DNA from: a virus | Virus record (IMG/VR): IMGVR_UViG_3300024518_000705 | Span: 1-31,150 of that record | Length of the DNA stretch: 31,150 bases | Strand: one strand, 5' to 3' | Program-made: the position numbers and the translations under genes | The notes under the pieces: model-generated | The model's input: only the letters and a program-made list of their open reading frames with translations | What the model was told of the DNA's origin: nothing | The model's database searches: none | Shown: positions 16,750-24,900 of the stretch, one piece after another | How the letters are laid out: each line of letters starts with the position of its first letter | Numbering within the stretch: position 1 is the first letter of the stretch

Positions 16750-17336
16750 CCGGTGAACCTCCTGTACTTCGACAGCACCTGCCGCAACATCGGCAAGAAG
16801 GTCACCGGGGAGAACATCGACACAGAACCACCGGCACCACTGACTCCTTCAAGTCCGAACTCCTTGCGCCGCTGAAACAGGAACGCGACTTGTGCGTCTA
16901 CTGCACCAGCGATGTCAGGGTACGCGGTGACGAACGCGCCAGCAGTTGCGGCCATGCCACCCGCGTACACGACCTTCAGCGAGGACGGCCACGGCGCTAC
17001 AGAGATGAGCAACATGAACTGACCCATGTCCCCGTTACGCACTACGCGGTAGTCGTCTGACGACAGCAACGTCGTCGCGCCGTAGTCCAGATCAGGATCA
17101 TAGTGGATGGTCGTGATCGAAGAGACCGGGAACGCTTGCAGTTGATACACCGTCCGCGTCCCCGTCTCTAACGTGTCGAGGTACTGCGTGGATGGTGCGG
17201 AGCTATCGGTCTGCCTGTCCATATAGGACTCGGCTTGTCCGCTGACCATCGTCAGGATCTGTCCAAGCTCAGTGTCGTAGGTGGCGACACCGATGCCGAG
17301 CAACGTCTTGACGCGTGCAACTGTGGACAGATCCAT
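16746..17336 (-). CDS. Head-tail connector (HK97 gp6-like adaptor)
   Basis: The protein has 196 aa. It starts with STVARVKTLLGIGVATYDTE and then QILTMVSGQAESYMDRQ, the opening helix pair of phage connector/gp6-like adaptors. A beta section follows (YQLQAFPVSSITTIHYDPDL; DYRVVRNGDMGQFML; SSLKVVYAGGM), then helices ending MLRQVLSKYRRF. This helix-beta-helix order and size are usual for the family. The adaptor ring binds beneath the portal and receives the tail-joining protein encoded next. It is 4 bp from the upstream gene stop and overlaps the downstream gene by 4 bp. Confidence 0.8.
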   Translation of the reverse strand: MDLSTVARVKTLLGIGVATYDTELGQILTMVSGQAESYMDRQTDSSAPSTQYLDTLETGTRTVYQLQAFPVSSITTIHYDPDLDYGATTLLSSDDYRVVRNGDMGQFMLLISVAPWPSSLKVVYAGGMAATAGAFVTAYPDIAGAVDAQVAFLFQRRKEFGLEGVSGAGGSVSMFSPVTFLPMLRQVLSKYRRFTG

Positions 17337-17340
17337 TGCG

Positions 17341-17616
17341 CTACTTCCTCTTCGCCTTCACGCGGTTACGGCGTGGATGTGAAGCCGCACGAGTCTGAGC
17401 GCCGACGCTTTCCATGTCAGACTCCTTAGGCTGCACGGCATCGACTGGCGCGACCAAGTGGGTCAGCCCGTTGGACACTCGATCAGAAGACAGCAACACC
17501 TCGGTGCCAGCAACGAAGTGGCGACCTTCTCCAAGGTGCAGCACACGGTGCGCCAAGACGACGTACACGCGCTTCTCGTCTGCGTCTCTGGGGAAGACAT
17601 CAACAGGAGCGGTCAT
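17341..17616 (-). CDS. Small hypothetical protein with basic C-terminus, 91 aa
   Basis: The start ATG at 17616 has GGAGG six bases upstream. The first about 60 residues (PRDADEKRVYVVLAHRVLHL, FVAGTEVLLSSDRV) look like a compact beta domain. The last about 25 (SHPRRNRVKAKRK region) are strongly basic and Arg/Lys-rich, suggesting contact with DNA or with the acidic capsid interior. It lies between the hairpin after the capsid block and the connector gene. Many HK97-type phages have a small unknown gene here. No family is recognised. Confidence 0.6.
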   Translation of the reverse strand: MTAPVDVFPRDADEKRVYVVLAHRVLHLGEGRHFVAGTEVLLSSDRVSNGLTHLVAPVDAVQPKESDMESVGAQTRAASHPRRNRVKAKRK

Positions 17617-17641
17617 TGGGAACCTCCATGCGTGAGAGAAC

Positions 17642-17682
17642 GAGAACGACGGGAGCGGAGTCCATGCACTCCCGTCGTTCTC
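17642..17682 (-). terminator. Strong hairpin, terminator or attenuator after the capsid/decoration genes
   Basis: A perfect 14-bp inverted repeat, GAGAACGACGGGAG (17642-17655) against its complement (17669-17682), has a 13-nt loop. It fills most of the 72-bp gap between the decoration-like gene and the next structural gene. On the minus strand only a broken T/C tract (GTTCTCTC) follows, so termination is probably partial. Such a site would give more transcript for the capsid and decoration proteins than for the neck and tail genes, or stabilise the 3' end of the upstream message. Confidence 0.6.
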
Positions 17683-17688
17683 AACGGA

Positions 17689-18117
17689 TCAGATGTTGAC
17701 GGTGAGTCCAGCGGGACTCGTGCCGTGGTCAGACGTAGCGACGGTCTGGTTGGCGTTGCTCAAGAGAACGACAGCACTCACCAACCCAGCAGCGCCGCCC
17801 GCAGTGGTGCATACCAAGCGGACGTATCGCAGGTGCGTCTGGATGGCGATGGAGCCCGACGCCAACTTGTTGTCGTCTGTTGCGCCGAACGCTGTGAATC
17901 CACCACCAGTGACATCCGCTTCACCGGAACCTGAAGTCGCGGTCTCCTGAAACTTGAAGGTAGTGGTGGTGTGGTCTGTCGCGCCGACGCACACATAGGC
18001 CGTGACCGTGTCGTAGCCTTCTGTGTCGATCTCGGTGCCGTTGGTTGTGGCTGCGGCCACCGACTGTGGCGGGATAGCCAGATACTCTTTGGTCTGAGTG
18101 ACGATCTGTGAGTTCAT
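17689..18117 (-). CDS. Putative capsid decoration / head fibre protein
   Basis: The protein has 142 aa. Start ATG 18117 has GGAGGAG upstream, an excellent ribosome site, consistent with high expression. After a short polar N-terminus (IVTQTKEYLAIPPQSVAAAT) the sequence is Thr/Gly/Ala-rich and beta-type (YDTVTAYVCVGATDHTTTTF; LRYVRLVCTTAGGAA). It ends in a small-residue tail. Size, composition and place immediately after the major capsid gene are typical of decoration or cement proteins. No specific fold is recognised, so the role is inferred from position. A minor head protein is the alternative. Confidence 0.55.
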   Translation of the reverse strand: MNSQIVTQTKEYLAIPPQSVAAATTNGTEIDTEGYDTVTAYVCVGATDHTTTTFKFQETATSGSGEADVTGGGFTAFGATDDNKLASGSIAIQTHLRYVRLVCTTAGGAAGLVSAVVLLSNANQTVATSDHGTSPAGLTVNI

Positions 18118-18132
18118 GTCGATCTCCTCCCT

Positions 18133-19311
18133 TTAGTCAGCGAGTGCAGTGCCGACACCGATTGCGGCTGCATGACGGAGGGCGACATCGACCTCCTGAA
18201 TGACACGCACCCACGTCTGATCTTGAGCGAAGGCATCGCCCGCTTCGGTGGTCGCAGCGATCTCCATCGCGCCCCACGAACCGAGCATCGACTCTGCCCA
18301 GTTGCCGACGAACCCATCGCTCGTCGAAGCACCCGAGTTGCGCGGGATGTCAGTGGAGACGTACCACGGCCAACCGAGCAGCGTACCCGCATCACCCTTC
18401 GACGGGTCGCCGTTGGTGAGCAGAGGAGCGGTTCCGCCAGCTGCCATGGTCGCGCTCAACTGACGGATCGACGCCATCCCTCGTGGATGGAACGCCCAAG
18501 CCATAGGCCCGGTGTCCGCGTTCGATGCTTCGATCTCTTCCAGCAGTTGCTGGAGCGCCGCCACAGTCACAACTCCAAGGGCGGCAGTGCTAACGCCCAC
18601 TTGGTTGACCACGCCGAGCGGTTGCCCCGCAGCGCCGATGCCTTGGAAGAACGCTGTCTGCACCGTGCGAGCCAGCGTCTCCATCATGGAGTTGCGGACG
18701 AAGCTCTCGACACGCGCACCGCCTGTGCGGATCAGCGTGTTCGACAACTTGGTCAGCGACCCGGCCTTGTGAGGACGCAGGCGCACCATGTCCGTCGTCT
18801 GATCCGCAGCGGTGATCGCTGCGTTCTCTCCGACCCAGTAGCCGGTGCCCGCTCCCGTCTCACGCGGGATCTCGATGGGCGAACCCGACAGGCCGTCGAG
18901 CATCGTCACACCGAGTTGGTCGAGGATCATCTTGCTGCGAAGCAACGGGATGACCTCATCCACGATGGTGTTCGGAACGAGGAAGCCGAGCGTGGCATCG
19001 TTCGCCAGAGACGCAGCACGCTGCTCGCCTCCCGGCGTTCTGCGTGCCTGCTCGAACACCTCCTTCTCGTAGCCCGCGTCGGCCCAGTTGTTCGTGGCGA
19101 TGGCACGCACCGCACGAGCGAACGAGAACTTACCGGGGTCGTCTGTCCCCGTGCCCGGCAGGTTCACGTCGGGACGGGACTGCGCCGCCGTCTCGACTTC
19201 TGCCATGCGACCCTCAAGCGTTTTCATGCGCTCGTCGGTCTTCGAGTTCAGCTCCCCCAAGTCAGCCACCCTGTTGCGGATGTCGAGGAGCAGGTCAGAT
19301 GCTTTTTGCAT
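18133..19311 (-). CDS. Major capsid protein, HK97 fold
   Basis: The protein has 392 aa. The ATG at 19311 is preferred over the adjacent GTG because GGAGAG lies six bases upstream; it shares a base with the protease stop. Residues 1-45 are coiled coil (NRVADLGELNSKTDERMKTL), the usual delta domain that acts as internal scaffold and is removed by the protease. The HK97 core begins near residue 105 (GFLVPNTIVDEVIPLLRSKM) and includes SPIEIPRETGAGTGYWVGEN, LTKLSNTLIRTGG and AFFQGIGAAGQPLGVVN, all hallmark segments. It assembles the procapsid around the portal. Length and neighbours are standard for the family. Confidence 0.95.
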   Translation of the reverse strand: MQKASDLLLDIRNRVADLGELNSKTDERMKTLEGRMAEVETAAQSRPDVNLPGTGTDDPGKFSFARAVRAIATNNWADAGYEKEVFEQARRTPGGEQRAASLANDATLGFLVPNTIVDEVIPLLRSKMILDQLGVTMLDGLSGSPIEIPRETGAGTGYWVGENAAITAADQTTDMVRLRPHKAGSLTKLSNTLIRTGGARVESFVRNSMMETLARTVQTAFFQGIGAAGQPLGVVNQVGVSTAALGVVTVAALQQLLEEIEASNADTGPMAWAFHPRGMASIRQLSATMAAGGTAPLLTNGDPSKGDAGTLLGWPWYVSTDIPRNSGASTSDGFVGNWAESMLGSWGAMEIAATTEAGDAFAQDQTWVRVIQEVDVALRHAAAIGVGTALAD

Positions 19312-20216
19312 CACTGGCTCTCCAGGTTGTTGTGAGTATCGGTGGCCGCGCTGAATGATGCCAACGCTTCTTCCAGATCCTCTTCAGTCACGTCCATCTC
19401 GATCTCCTCCGCAGGCAACGAGCCCGCGTCCTCTTCGTGATGGTTGTCGGGGTCAACGGGGATGTCGGACAACTGCAAGTCGTCTTCGAGTTGTGCCTCG
19501 ATACGATCCGCAGCCGCTTCGATTCGTTCAGCAGCAGCGAGCAAGACAACCACACGCGCATCGTCTTGCGTCTCTGCTGTTGGTGCAACGTCGTCCACGT
19601 CTTCAGTGGTGATCGAGTCCAACGCACAGAGGATGGCGTTGAAGTCGGCACCTTCTCTGGGAGAGACCGCTTGATGCTCGGTCGTGTCGTCTCCGTACCA
19701 CCCGCGCTGCACTCCAGTGGACAACGCCTCGGCGTTCATCGGCACGGTGACAGCGGACACCTCAAGCAGTTCGCTCTTGGTGAACCGTTGCCCATACTGA
19801 CCCATGCCGAGCGCATCGCGCTCCTCGGCAGACACGTCGCCGCGTTCGAGCGGACGGAAGCCGACTGACACTGCCTTCAGGAAGCCGCCGTCGTACATAC
19901 GACGCACCGTCTCAGCGAACGGGTGGATATCACTGGGCACGAACTTCACGCGGATCATCGTGCGTCTGCTACCCGGAGACTTGGCCGCTTTGCTTTCGAC
20001 CTTCTCTGTCCACACCTTGACGATCTTGCCAACAGGCAGATCGCTGTACGAGTGACCGTACAAGAACACCGGGTTCTTGCGGAACGACTTCATGTCCCAG
20101 TTCTGTTCCACGATGTCACCAGCGCGATCAACGTGGTTGGTGGAGGCGACGAACTCCATGACGCCTTCCTGTCCGTCTACCGCTCGCGCTTCGACGGCGA
20201 TGGTTGCCTTGTCCAT
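19311..20216 (-). CDS. Prohead protease (HK97 family, S78) with acidic tail
   Basis: The protein has 301 aa; ATG 20216 has AAGGAG upstream. Residues 1-160 are the protease: STNHVDRAGDIV opening, catalytic H55 in VFLYGHS, catalytic S117 in LKAVSVGFRPL and SELLEVSAVTVPMNAEAL near 148-164. The C-terminal about 110 residues are very acidic and helical (ERIEAAADRIEAQLEDDLQL; EEIEMDVTEEDLEEALASF). This tail is longer than in many S78 proteases and may give scaffold-like function. No separate scaffold gene lies between it and the capsid gene. It cleaves the capsid N-terminal domain during maturation. Confidence 0.92.
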   Translation of the reverse strand: MDKATIAVEARAVDGQEGVMEFVASTNHVDRAGDIVEQNWDMKSFRKNPVFLYGHSYSDLPVGKIVKVWTEKVESKAAKSPGSRRTMIRVKFVPSDIHPFAETVRRMYDGGFLKAVSVGFRPLERGDVSAEERDALGMGQYGQRFTKSELLEVSAVTVPMNAEALSTGVQRGWYGDDTTEHQAVSPREGADFNAILCALDSITTEDVDDVAPTAETQDDARVVVLLAAAERIEAAADRIEAQLEDDLQLSDIPVDPDNHHEEDAGSLPAEEIEMDVTEEDLEEALASFSAATDTHNNLESQ

Positions 20217-20225
20217 GTCTTCTCC

Positions 20226-22424
20226 TTAGTCCTCAACAACGGGAACAGCAACGCAGCGGCAGTTGATGACCTCGACAGCTTTGCCGAACGGGTCCATCGG
20301 AAACCGCAAACCGTTTGCGAACTTCTTACCGAGGTCCACCACTTCACCTTCCAGTGCGCGATGGTTCCCATCACCGACCGGACGGTACTCATCCTCTGGA
20401 CGAACGTGGTCATCTCGCGCAGTTGTCCACTTCGTCTTCTTCACACCTTCACGCTTCATGCCTTCGTTCCTGATCTCGCTGGACAGGATGCCGGTCTCCG
20501 TTCGAGCGATCAGGTCAGCACGCGTCGTGCTGAGCATGGTCATATGCTGCTTGATGTGGTCACGCAGCTTGCGAGTGTCCCAACCGCCTTGCGTGATGCC
20601 GCGCACAATCTGTTGCCGCAACTTGATGCGCTCACGCTTCGTGACGCGCACCATCGACGCCACACGACGCAGCCCGTAATCCTTCAACCACTTCTGCGGG
20701 ATGTTGATGTCGATCTGAGCGAAGCCGCCCATCTCCTTGTCGAGTTGCATGAGCGCAGAGAACGTCACCTTCTCAAACGGCTTACCGAGGTGTCGTTCGA
20801 CTTCCTTCTTCCACTCCTTGTGTGGAAGCAAGAACGCATCGACATCCTTCTTAGAAATAGGAGGAAGCGAGTCCCGCTCGTGGGTGCGTTTGGACAACCA
20901 CGAGTCGAACCGACTCATCTGAGCGCGACCGATGGAGCGATACGCCTTCTGCACTGAGGCGAGGACGACCTTCTCACCGGGACGACGGAACACCCTGTTC
21001 CATTCGTCTGCCCAGTTCGGAGCGGGAGCAGTGGTAGCGGTTGGCGTGTTGCGAGAGATGGGATCGACGATGGAGTTGTTCCCGCGACTCGCTTCCTCCT
21101 TGTATGCGTCTTCTACGATCTCGCCGTCAGCTTCAGCATCAGGTGCGATGATGACGGAGATCGGAACCTTGCCTGCGTCAGTCAACGCCTCGTCACCCCA
21201 CGGCGCTTCTTCCATGCCGAGGTCGAGACGTTCGTTGATCTTGTTGAGCGAGTACCCGATGCGATGCAGCGACTCTGCATGTTCGAGCTTCTCGGTGAAG
21301 TCTTCCTTCAACGCTTCAACATCAGACAGGTCGTACTCTGGGAAGAGGATCATGCCGCGACCTGAGTCCGCCAACGGGCGGAACAGGAACGACCACCACA
21401 CGTCCTCCATGTAACCCAAGCGCGGGATCAAGACGTTCTGCCACCACATGCGCTTGACCACTGTTGCCGTTGCGCGGTTCACGTCGTCGATCAGTCCGAC
21501 TTCGAGCTTCGGCACACGCAACACGGCAAGCACTTCCTCGCGGGTCCACTCACGCTGACCAAGGAACTGCATCTTGGTGTGGTCCACCACGATGGGCTCG
21601 TACTTCAACCCACCTTCAAGGATCGCCATGCGTCCGCGCTTGAACCGTCCCTTGTGCCTTGCCTCCCACGCGACTCGCACCGACTGCTTCTGTGCTTCGG
21701 TCAAGTCCATGTCCGTCATCAGCACACCGCCGGGGTCAGCGCCCTGATCCAAGAACGCTTGGTTGAACTGCGATGCCTTGTGGTCCCCGTTCAGTTCCAT
21801 GAACGCAGACCGCAACGGGGACAGTCCTCGGTAGGTGTCGTGCGGGTTGTATAGCTTGAAGTGGATGATCTGCGTGGCGGGCAGACTGATCCGCCCCTTC
21901 TGTGTTTCCTTCGACCACTCAACCACCACGCCGTTCTTGACATGCGCCTCGTACGACTTCGGCTCGCTGACGACCCACAGTTCCTTCGGTGGCCTGGTCG
22001 GGTCGTACCCACCACCGACTTCGTTGATCGCCAACACCAACGCTTCACCATCAATGTCGAGGTGGACGCTGATCGCTTCGGTCAACTGCGAACCAGTCAT
22101 CGCAGGGTTCGGTGACTGGAAGACGCGTTGCAACGGATCTTCCTCACCGACAGCATCACCTGTGTCTGTTGGGTCGTTGCGTCGTCCGCGCTTCACAACC
22201 ATCGGCACGTTCGACAGCGCACCGGACGTTGCACGCGCAGCGGCGTACACCCACGCGTTCTGCTCGTAGGGTCGCGTGAAGTCCTCACCGTCCATGCGTA
22301 GACGCAGCGGCAGGAAGAACGTCGAGTCAGCGTTGGTGTAGATGCGCTGATCCCAGTCAGCGTCCGCAGGCATGGCGAGTCGGTCGCCGTTGCCGTTCAT
22401 GGTGTGCTTGACTCGGGCACGCAT
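20226..22424 (-). CDS. Portal protein fused to MuF-like head morphogenesis domain
   Basis: The protein has 732 aa. Residues about 45-430 are an HK97-type portal (RPYEQNAWVYAAARATSGAL; DPLQRVFQSPNPAMTGSQL; HDTYRGLSPLRSAFMELNGD; EEVLAVLRVPKLEVGLI). A linker near 470-490 precedes a helical region. The last about 95 residues form a MuF/SPP1 gp7-like domain (ARTETGILSSEIRNEGMKRE, KTKWTTARDDHVRPED, DPFGKAVEVINCRCVAVPVV). The portal forms the DNA entry ring; MuF-type proteins are minor capsid proteins ejected with or bound to DNA. The two are usually separate genes but fusions are known. ATG 22424 overlaps the previous stop by 1 bp. Confidence 0.92.
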   Translation of the reverse strand: MRARVKHTMNGNGDRLAMPADADWDQRIYTNADSTFFLPLRLRMDGEDFTRPYEQNAWVYAAARATSGALSNVPMVVKRGRRNDPTDTGDAVGEEDPLQRVFQSPNPAMTGSQLTEAISVHLDIDGEALVLAINEVGGGYDPTRPPKELWVVSEPKSYEAHVKNGVVVEWSKETQKGRISLPATQIIHFKLYNPHDTYRGLSPLRSAFMELNGDHKASQFNQAFLDQGADPGGVLMTDMDLTEAQKQSVRVAWEARHKGRFKRGRMAILEGGLKYEPIVVDHTKMQFLGQREWTREEVLAVLRVPKLEVGLIDDVNRATATVVKRMWWQNVLIPRLGYMEDVWWSFLFRPLADSGRGMILFPEYDLSDVEALKEDFTEKLEHAESLHRIGYSLNKINERLDLGMEEAPWGDEALTDAGKVPISVIIAPDAEADGEIVEDAYKEEASRGNNSIVDPISRNTPTATTAPAPNWADEWNRVFRRPGEKVVLASVQKAYRSIGRAQMSRFDSWLSKRTHERDSLPPISKKDVDAFLLPHKEWKKEVERHLGKPFEKVTFSALMQLDKEMGGFAQIDINIPQKWLKDYGLRRVASMVRVTKRERIKLRQQIVRGITQGGWDTRKLRDHIKQHMTMLSTTRADLIARTETGILSSEIRNEGMKREGVKKTKWTTARDDHVRPEDEYRPVGDGNHRALEGEVVDLGKKFANGLRFPMDPFGKAVEVINCRCVAVPVVED

Positions 22425-22774
22425 CAGGTTGCTTGCTTCTTCCTCGCGTAGACGATGGTGCCGCTGACAAGGGAGGAAGTACCACCAGCCTCGCGGATGA
22501 CCACATCGTCTCCCCAGTCGCCACGAACGAATGCCTGAGACAGATCAACCCACACTGGTTGAAGCAACGAGTCTGTGTCGTTGCTCCATGTGAAGATGTA
22601 CTGCGCCCCTGCCGAAGCACCGAACGTCACTGTGTAGTTACCAATGGCGCTCGCCATCAAGGACATCGAGTACACCACGAGGGACTCGTCAGCGGCTGCT
22701 GAGATGATCGAGTTGTCTGCTGCGACTGCTTCGCCCAAGATGCCAACGTATGTTCCGCCGTCGTACTTCGCCAT
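22424..22774 (-). CDS. Hypothetical structural-type protein, 116 aa
   Basis: The start ATG at 22774 has AGGG close upstream; the longer frame only adds shadow of the terminase end. The protein (MAKYDGGTYVGILGEAVAAD, SLVVYSMSLMASAIGNYTV, YIFTWSNDTDSLLQPVWVDL) is beta-rich and small-residue-rich, like a virion decoration or minor head protein. It ends with a basic KKQAT tail. It lies between TerL and portal, where most HK97-type phages have nothing. No family is recognised; a structural role is inferred only from composition and location. Confidence 0.6.
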   Translation of the reverse strand: MAKYDGGTYVGILGEAVAADNSIISAAADESLVVYSMSLMASAIGNYTVTFGASAGAQYIFTWSNDTDSLLQPVWVDLSQAFVRGDWGDDVVIREAGGTSSLVSGTIVYARKKQAT

Positions 22775-22787
22775 GACCCTACTCTCG

Positions 22788-24341
22788 TTAGAAGACTGAT
22801 ACCTTCGCTTCCCTGAAACCACGCACGCGGATCTGCCACGCGACTGCCCACGTCATGATGAGATCGTCGTGAAAGCCTGACCGTGCTTCGTACTTGCCGT
22901 TGCCGTTGTCCTCGAACGTCCTGCACTCTGCGAGGAAGGCGCGGTCGTTGACAAGCACGGACTCCTCCACCATCGCTTCGCGCAGATCATCAAGCATGAT
23001 CGGTCGCGTCAGTTGGTCAGTGCCCCACCCGAGCTTCTTGGTTGCACGCCGCTTCTCGTTGACTGACTTCTCGTAGTACAGACGCGGGTAGCGTTCGACG
23101 TTCTGCAAGGTGTTCAGCGTCGAGTGCCCGTGGTTGTTTCGTTCGACGCCGATGAGTGCGAGGTTGTAGTAGCGACCCAACTTGGCGATGCGCTTAGCGA
23201 ACTCTTCCGGTCGCCACTTCCCCCAGAGCCTTGCGACCTGTTCGCCTGTCTCAATGTCGAGGACACCCGCTGCGCTGTAGTCGCCTTCAGGCGTACCCTC
23301 TGCAACGTCAGCACCGAGGACGTACGAGTGTCCCTCTTCCGGTTCCTTCCAGAACACGATGCCGTCTTCCGTTCGCAGTTCAGCCAACGCGTCAGCAGCG
23401 AAGTCGTTCAAGTCGGCGTGGTCCCAGTAGCACAGTGACGATGACAGGAACGACTCTTCAAGGATCTCCGGGTACTCCTGCGCGAACAGCCGACGCATCG
23501 CACGCTCTTGCTTCTTGGCCCGCCGCCACTTGATCTGTTCAGCAGTCAGCAGGTGTTCGCGGACAAGCCATGTCTCGCGGTCGTCGAGGGACGACATGAT
23601 CTCTCGCCGTTCGTCGTCTTGAGTGATCGGCAACTGTAGCTTCAAGTCCTTGAACCACGGGACGAAGATCAACGACCACTCGCTGTCCCTTGTGGACGCA
23701 GCCGTGCAGGCTTCGTACCACCACCCGCTGTTGCCGTTGCTCGTTGACTCAAGTGTCACCTCGCCATGCGAACACGCTTCGGTCAGCCCGGCGATGAGTT
23801 GCTCGACCTCGTTCTCCTTGTCGCGTCTGTTCGCAAGCCAGTACGCAACCTCGCTGCCATGCACGCGCTGAAGGGTATCGCCACGACCGAACGCAACGCT
23901 ACCTGCTGTGCCGATGAAGAACTGCGAGCCGAGTTCGTGGAAGTGCAACGACTTGGACGACTCCACCTTCCGCTTGGGTCGGATGGCCGGATCAATGTGA
24001 TCGTAGAACAGGGTCGCCATCTCGAAGATGCGGGCCGTCTTCTCTCTGCTGTCAGAGAGCGTCACTGCGTACTGACCACGACGGTTGGCGCACAACGCAA
24101 ACGAGAACGCCTGCTCCATCGTTGTGACACCCACGCGTCGAGACTTCGGCAACAGGAAGCGAGCAGGGCGACCAGCGGCACGGGCCTTCGCCTTCTCTGC
24201 CATGATGAACCGCTGCACGTTGTTCCAGTACAGCGGGATGACCTTGCCGACCTGATCGCGGATATGAAGCAACGACTGGCAGTACGCAGACGCCGACCCA
24301 AAGACGTGACTCGCCTTCGGGCCGACTTCAGTCTGTTGCAT
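22788..24341 (-). CDS. Terminase large subunit (TerL)
   Basis: About 517 aa from ATG 24341; a GTG five codons upstream (24356) is possible. The ATPase domain has a Walker-A-type loop near residues 65-75 (LLPKSRRVGVTTMEQAF) and a Walker-B-type strand in VHGSEVAYW. The nuclease domain has the acidic clusters VLGADVAEGTPEGDYSAAGV, LIGVERNNHGHSTL and GFHDDLIMTWAVAW, the usual RNase H-like metal site. It cuts concatemeric DNA and pumps it through the portal. It overlaps terS by 14 bp. The full domain set and length are normal, so it should be active. Confidence 0.93.
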   Translation of the reverse strand: MQQTEVGPKASHVFGSASAYCQSLLHIRDQVGKVIPLYWNNVQRFIMAEKAKARAAGRPARFLLPKSRRVGVTTMEQAFSFALCANRRGQYAVTLSDSREKTARIFEMATLFYDHIDPAIRPKRKVESSKSLHFHELGSQFFIGTAGSVAFGRGDTLQRVHGSEVAYWLANRRDKENEVEQLIAGLTEACSHGEVTLESTSNGNSGWWYEACTAASTRDSEWSLIFVPWFKDLKLQLPITQDDERREIMSSLDDRETWLVREHLLTAEQIKWRRAKKQERAMRRLFAQEYPEILEESFLSSSLCYWDHADLNDFAADALAELRTEDGIVFWKEPEEGHSYVLGADVAEGTPEGDYSAAGVLDIETGEQVARLWGKWRPEEFAKRIAKLGRYYNLALIGVERNNHGHSTLNTLQNVERYPRLYYEKSVNEKRRATKKLGWGTDQLTRPIMLDDLREAMVEESVLVNDRAFLAECRTFEDNGNGKYEARSGFHDDLIMTWAVAWQIRVRGFREAKVSVF

Positions 24342-24900
24342 CAGCGTCGCTGTCACCGTACAAGAAGCCTGCGGTCCCTTCGTCCATCTGCTGAAGCGTC
24401 AACGTCTCGCTGTCCACAGCTTTCCGTTTCTCTTCCAAGGCGTCGAGGATCTGTTCGACCTTCACCCCGACGTTGACGTTGACCTGACCCTCCCCAGGTT
24501 GTTTGCTCCAGCCCGGTTCCTTGAGGTCCATCTCAAGCCGCTGCACGATCTCCCAGTCCTTCGGAGTCGGATGGTAGGTCGGGTCGTTGTCGAGCCGTTC
24601 CTGCAACCGCTTGGCGATCCTGAGCTTCAGACCGACAGCAATCTTGATCGCTTGCTGCTTCTGTTGCAAGAGTTCGTCTTCAGTCGTGCTTTGCAGTCTG
24701 ATGGCATTCTGCTGCCGCCAGTCCTCCCGCGCTTCCTTCCACAAGTCCTTCGCCGCTCGCTTGTTGAGTGCGCTCAGGCTGACGCCATGCTTCACGCTCA
24801 ACTCTTCCCGAGATATCTGGGAAGTGATGTACTCGGTTCTGATGCGGGGCCAGTCCTTCGCGTCTCCTCGCAGCTTCACCCTCGCCTTAGCCTTAGCCAT
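24328..24900 (-). CDS. Terminase small subunit (TerS)
   Basis: The protein has 190 aa from ATG 24900, which overlaps the folE stop by 8 bp; the upstream extension is a folE shadow. The N-terminus is basic (AKAKARVKLRGDAKDW). An HTH follows, with IRTEYITSQISREELSVKHG and then VSLSALNKRAAKDLW as the recognition part, as in many TerS proteins. The middle is coiled coil (DELLQQKQQAIKIAVGLKL) and the acidic C-terminus should contact TerL. It recognises the packaging site. Its direct coupling to the 7-deazaguanine genes is unusual and is discussed under findings. Confidence 0.85.
   Translation of the reverse strand: MAKAKARVKLRGDAKDWPRIRTEYITSQISREELSVKHGVSLSALNKRAAKDLWKEAREDWRQQNAIRLQSTTEDELLQQKQQAIKIAVGLKLRIAKRLQERLDNDPTYHPTPKDWEIVQRLEMDLKEPGWSKQPGEGQVNVNVGVKVEQILDALEEKRKAVDSETLTLQQMDEGTAGFLYGDSDADATD

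Noticed and set aside
18172-20957. Long plus-strand frames (for example 18172-19335 and 19923-20957)
   Set aside because: They lie opposite the capsid, protease and portal genes, have Arg/His-rich composition and no ribosome sites. They are antisense shadows in GC-rich DNA.
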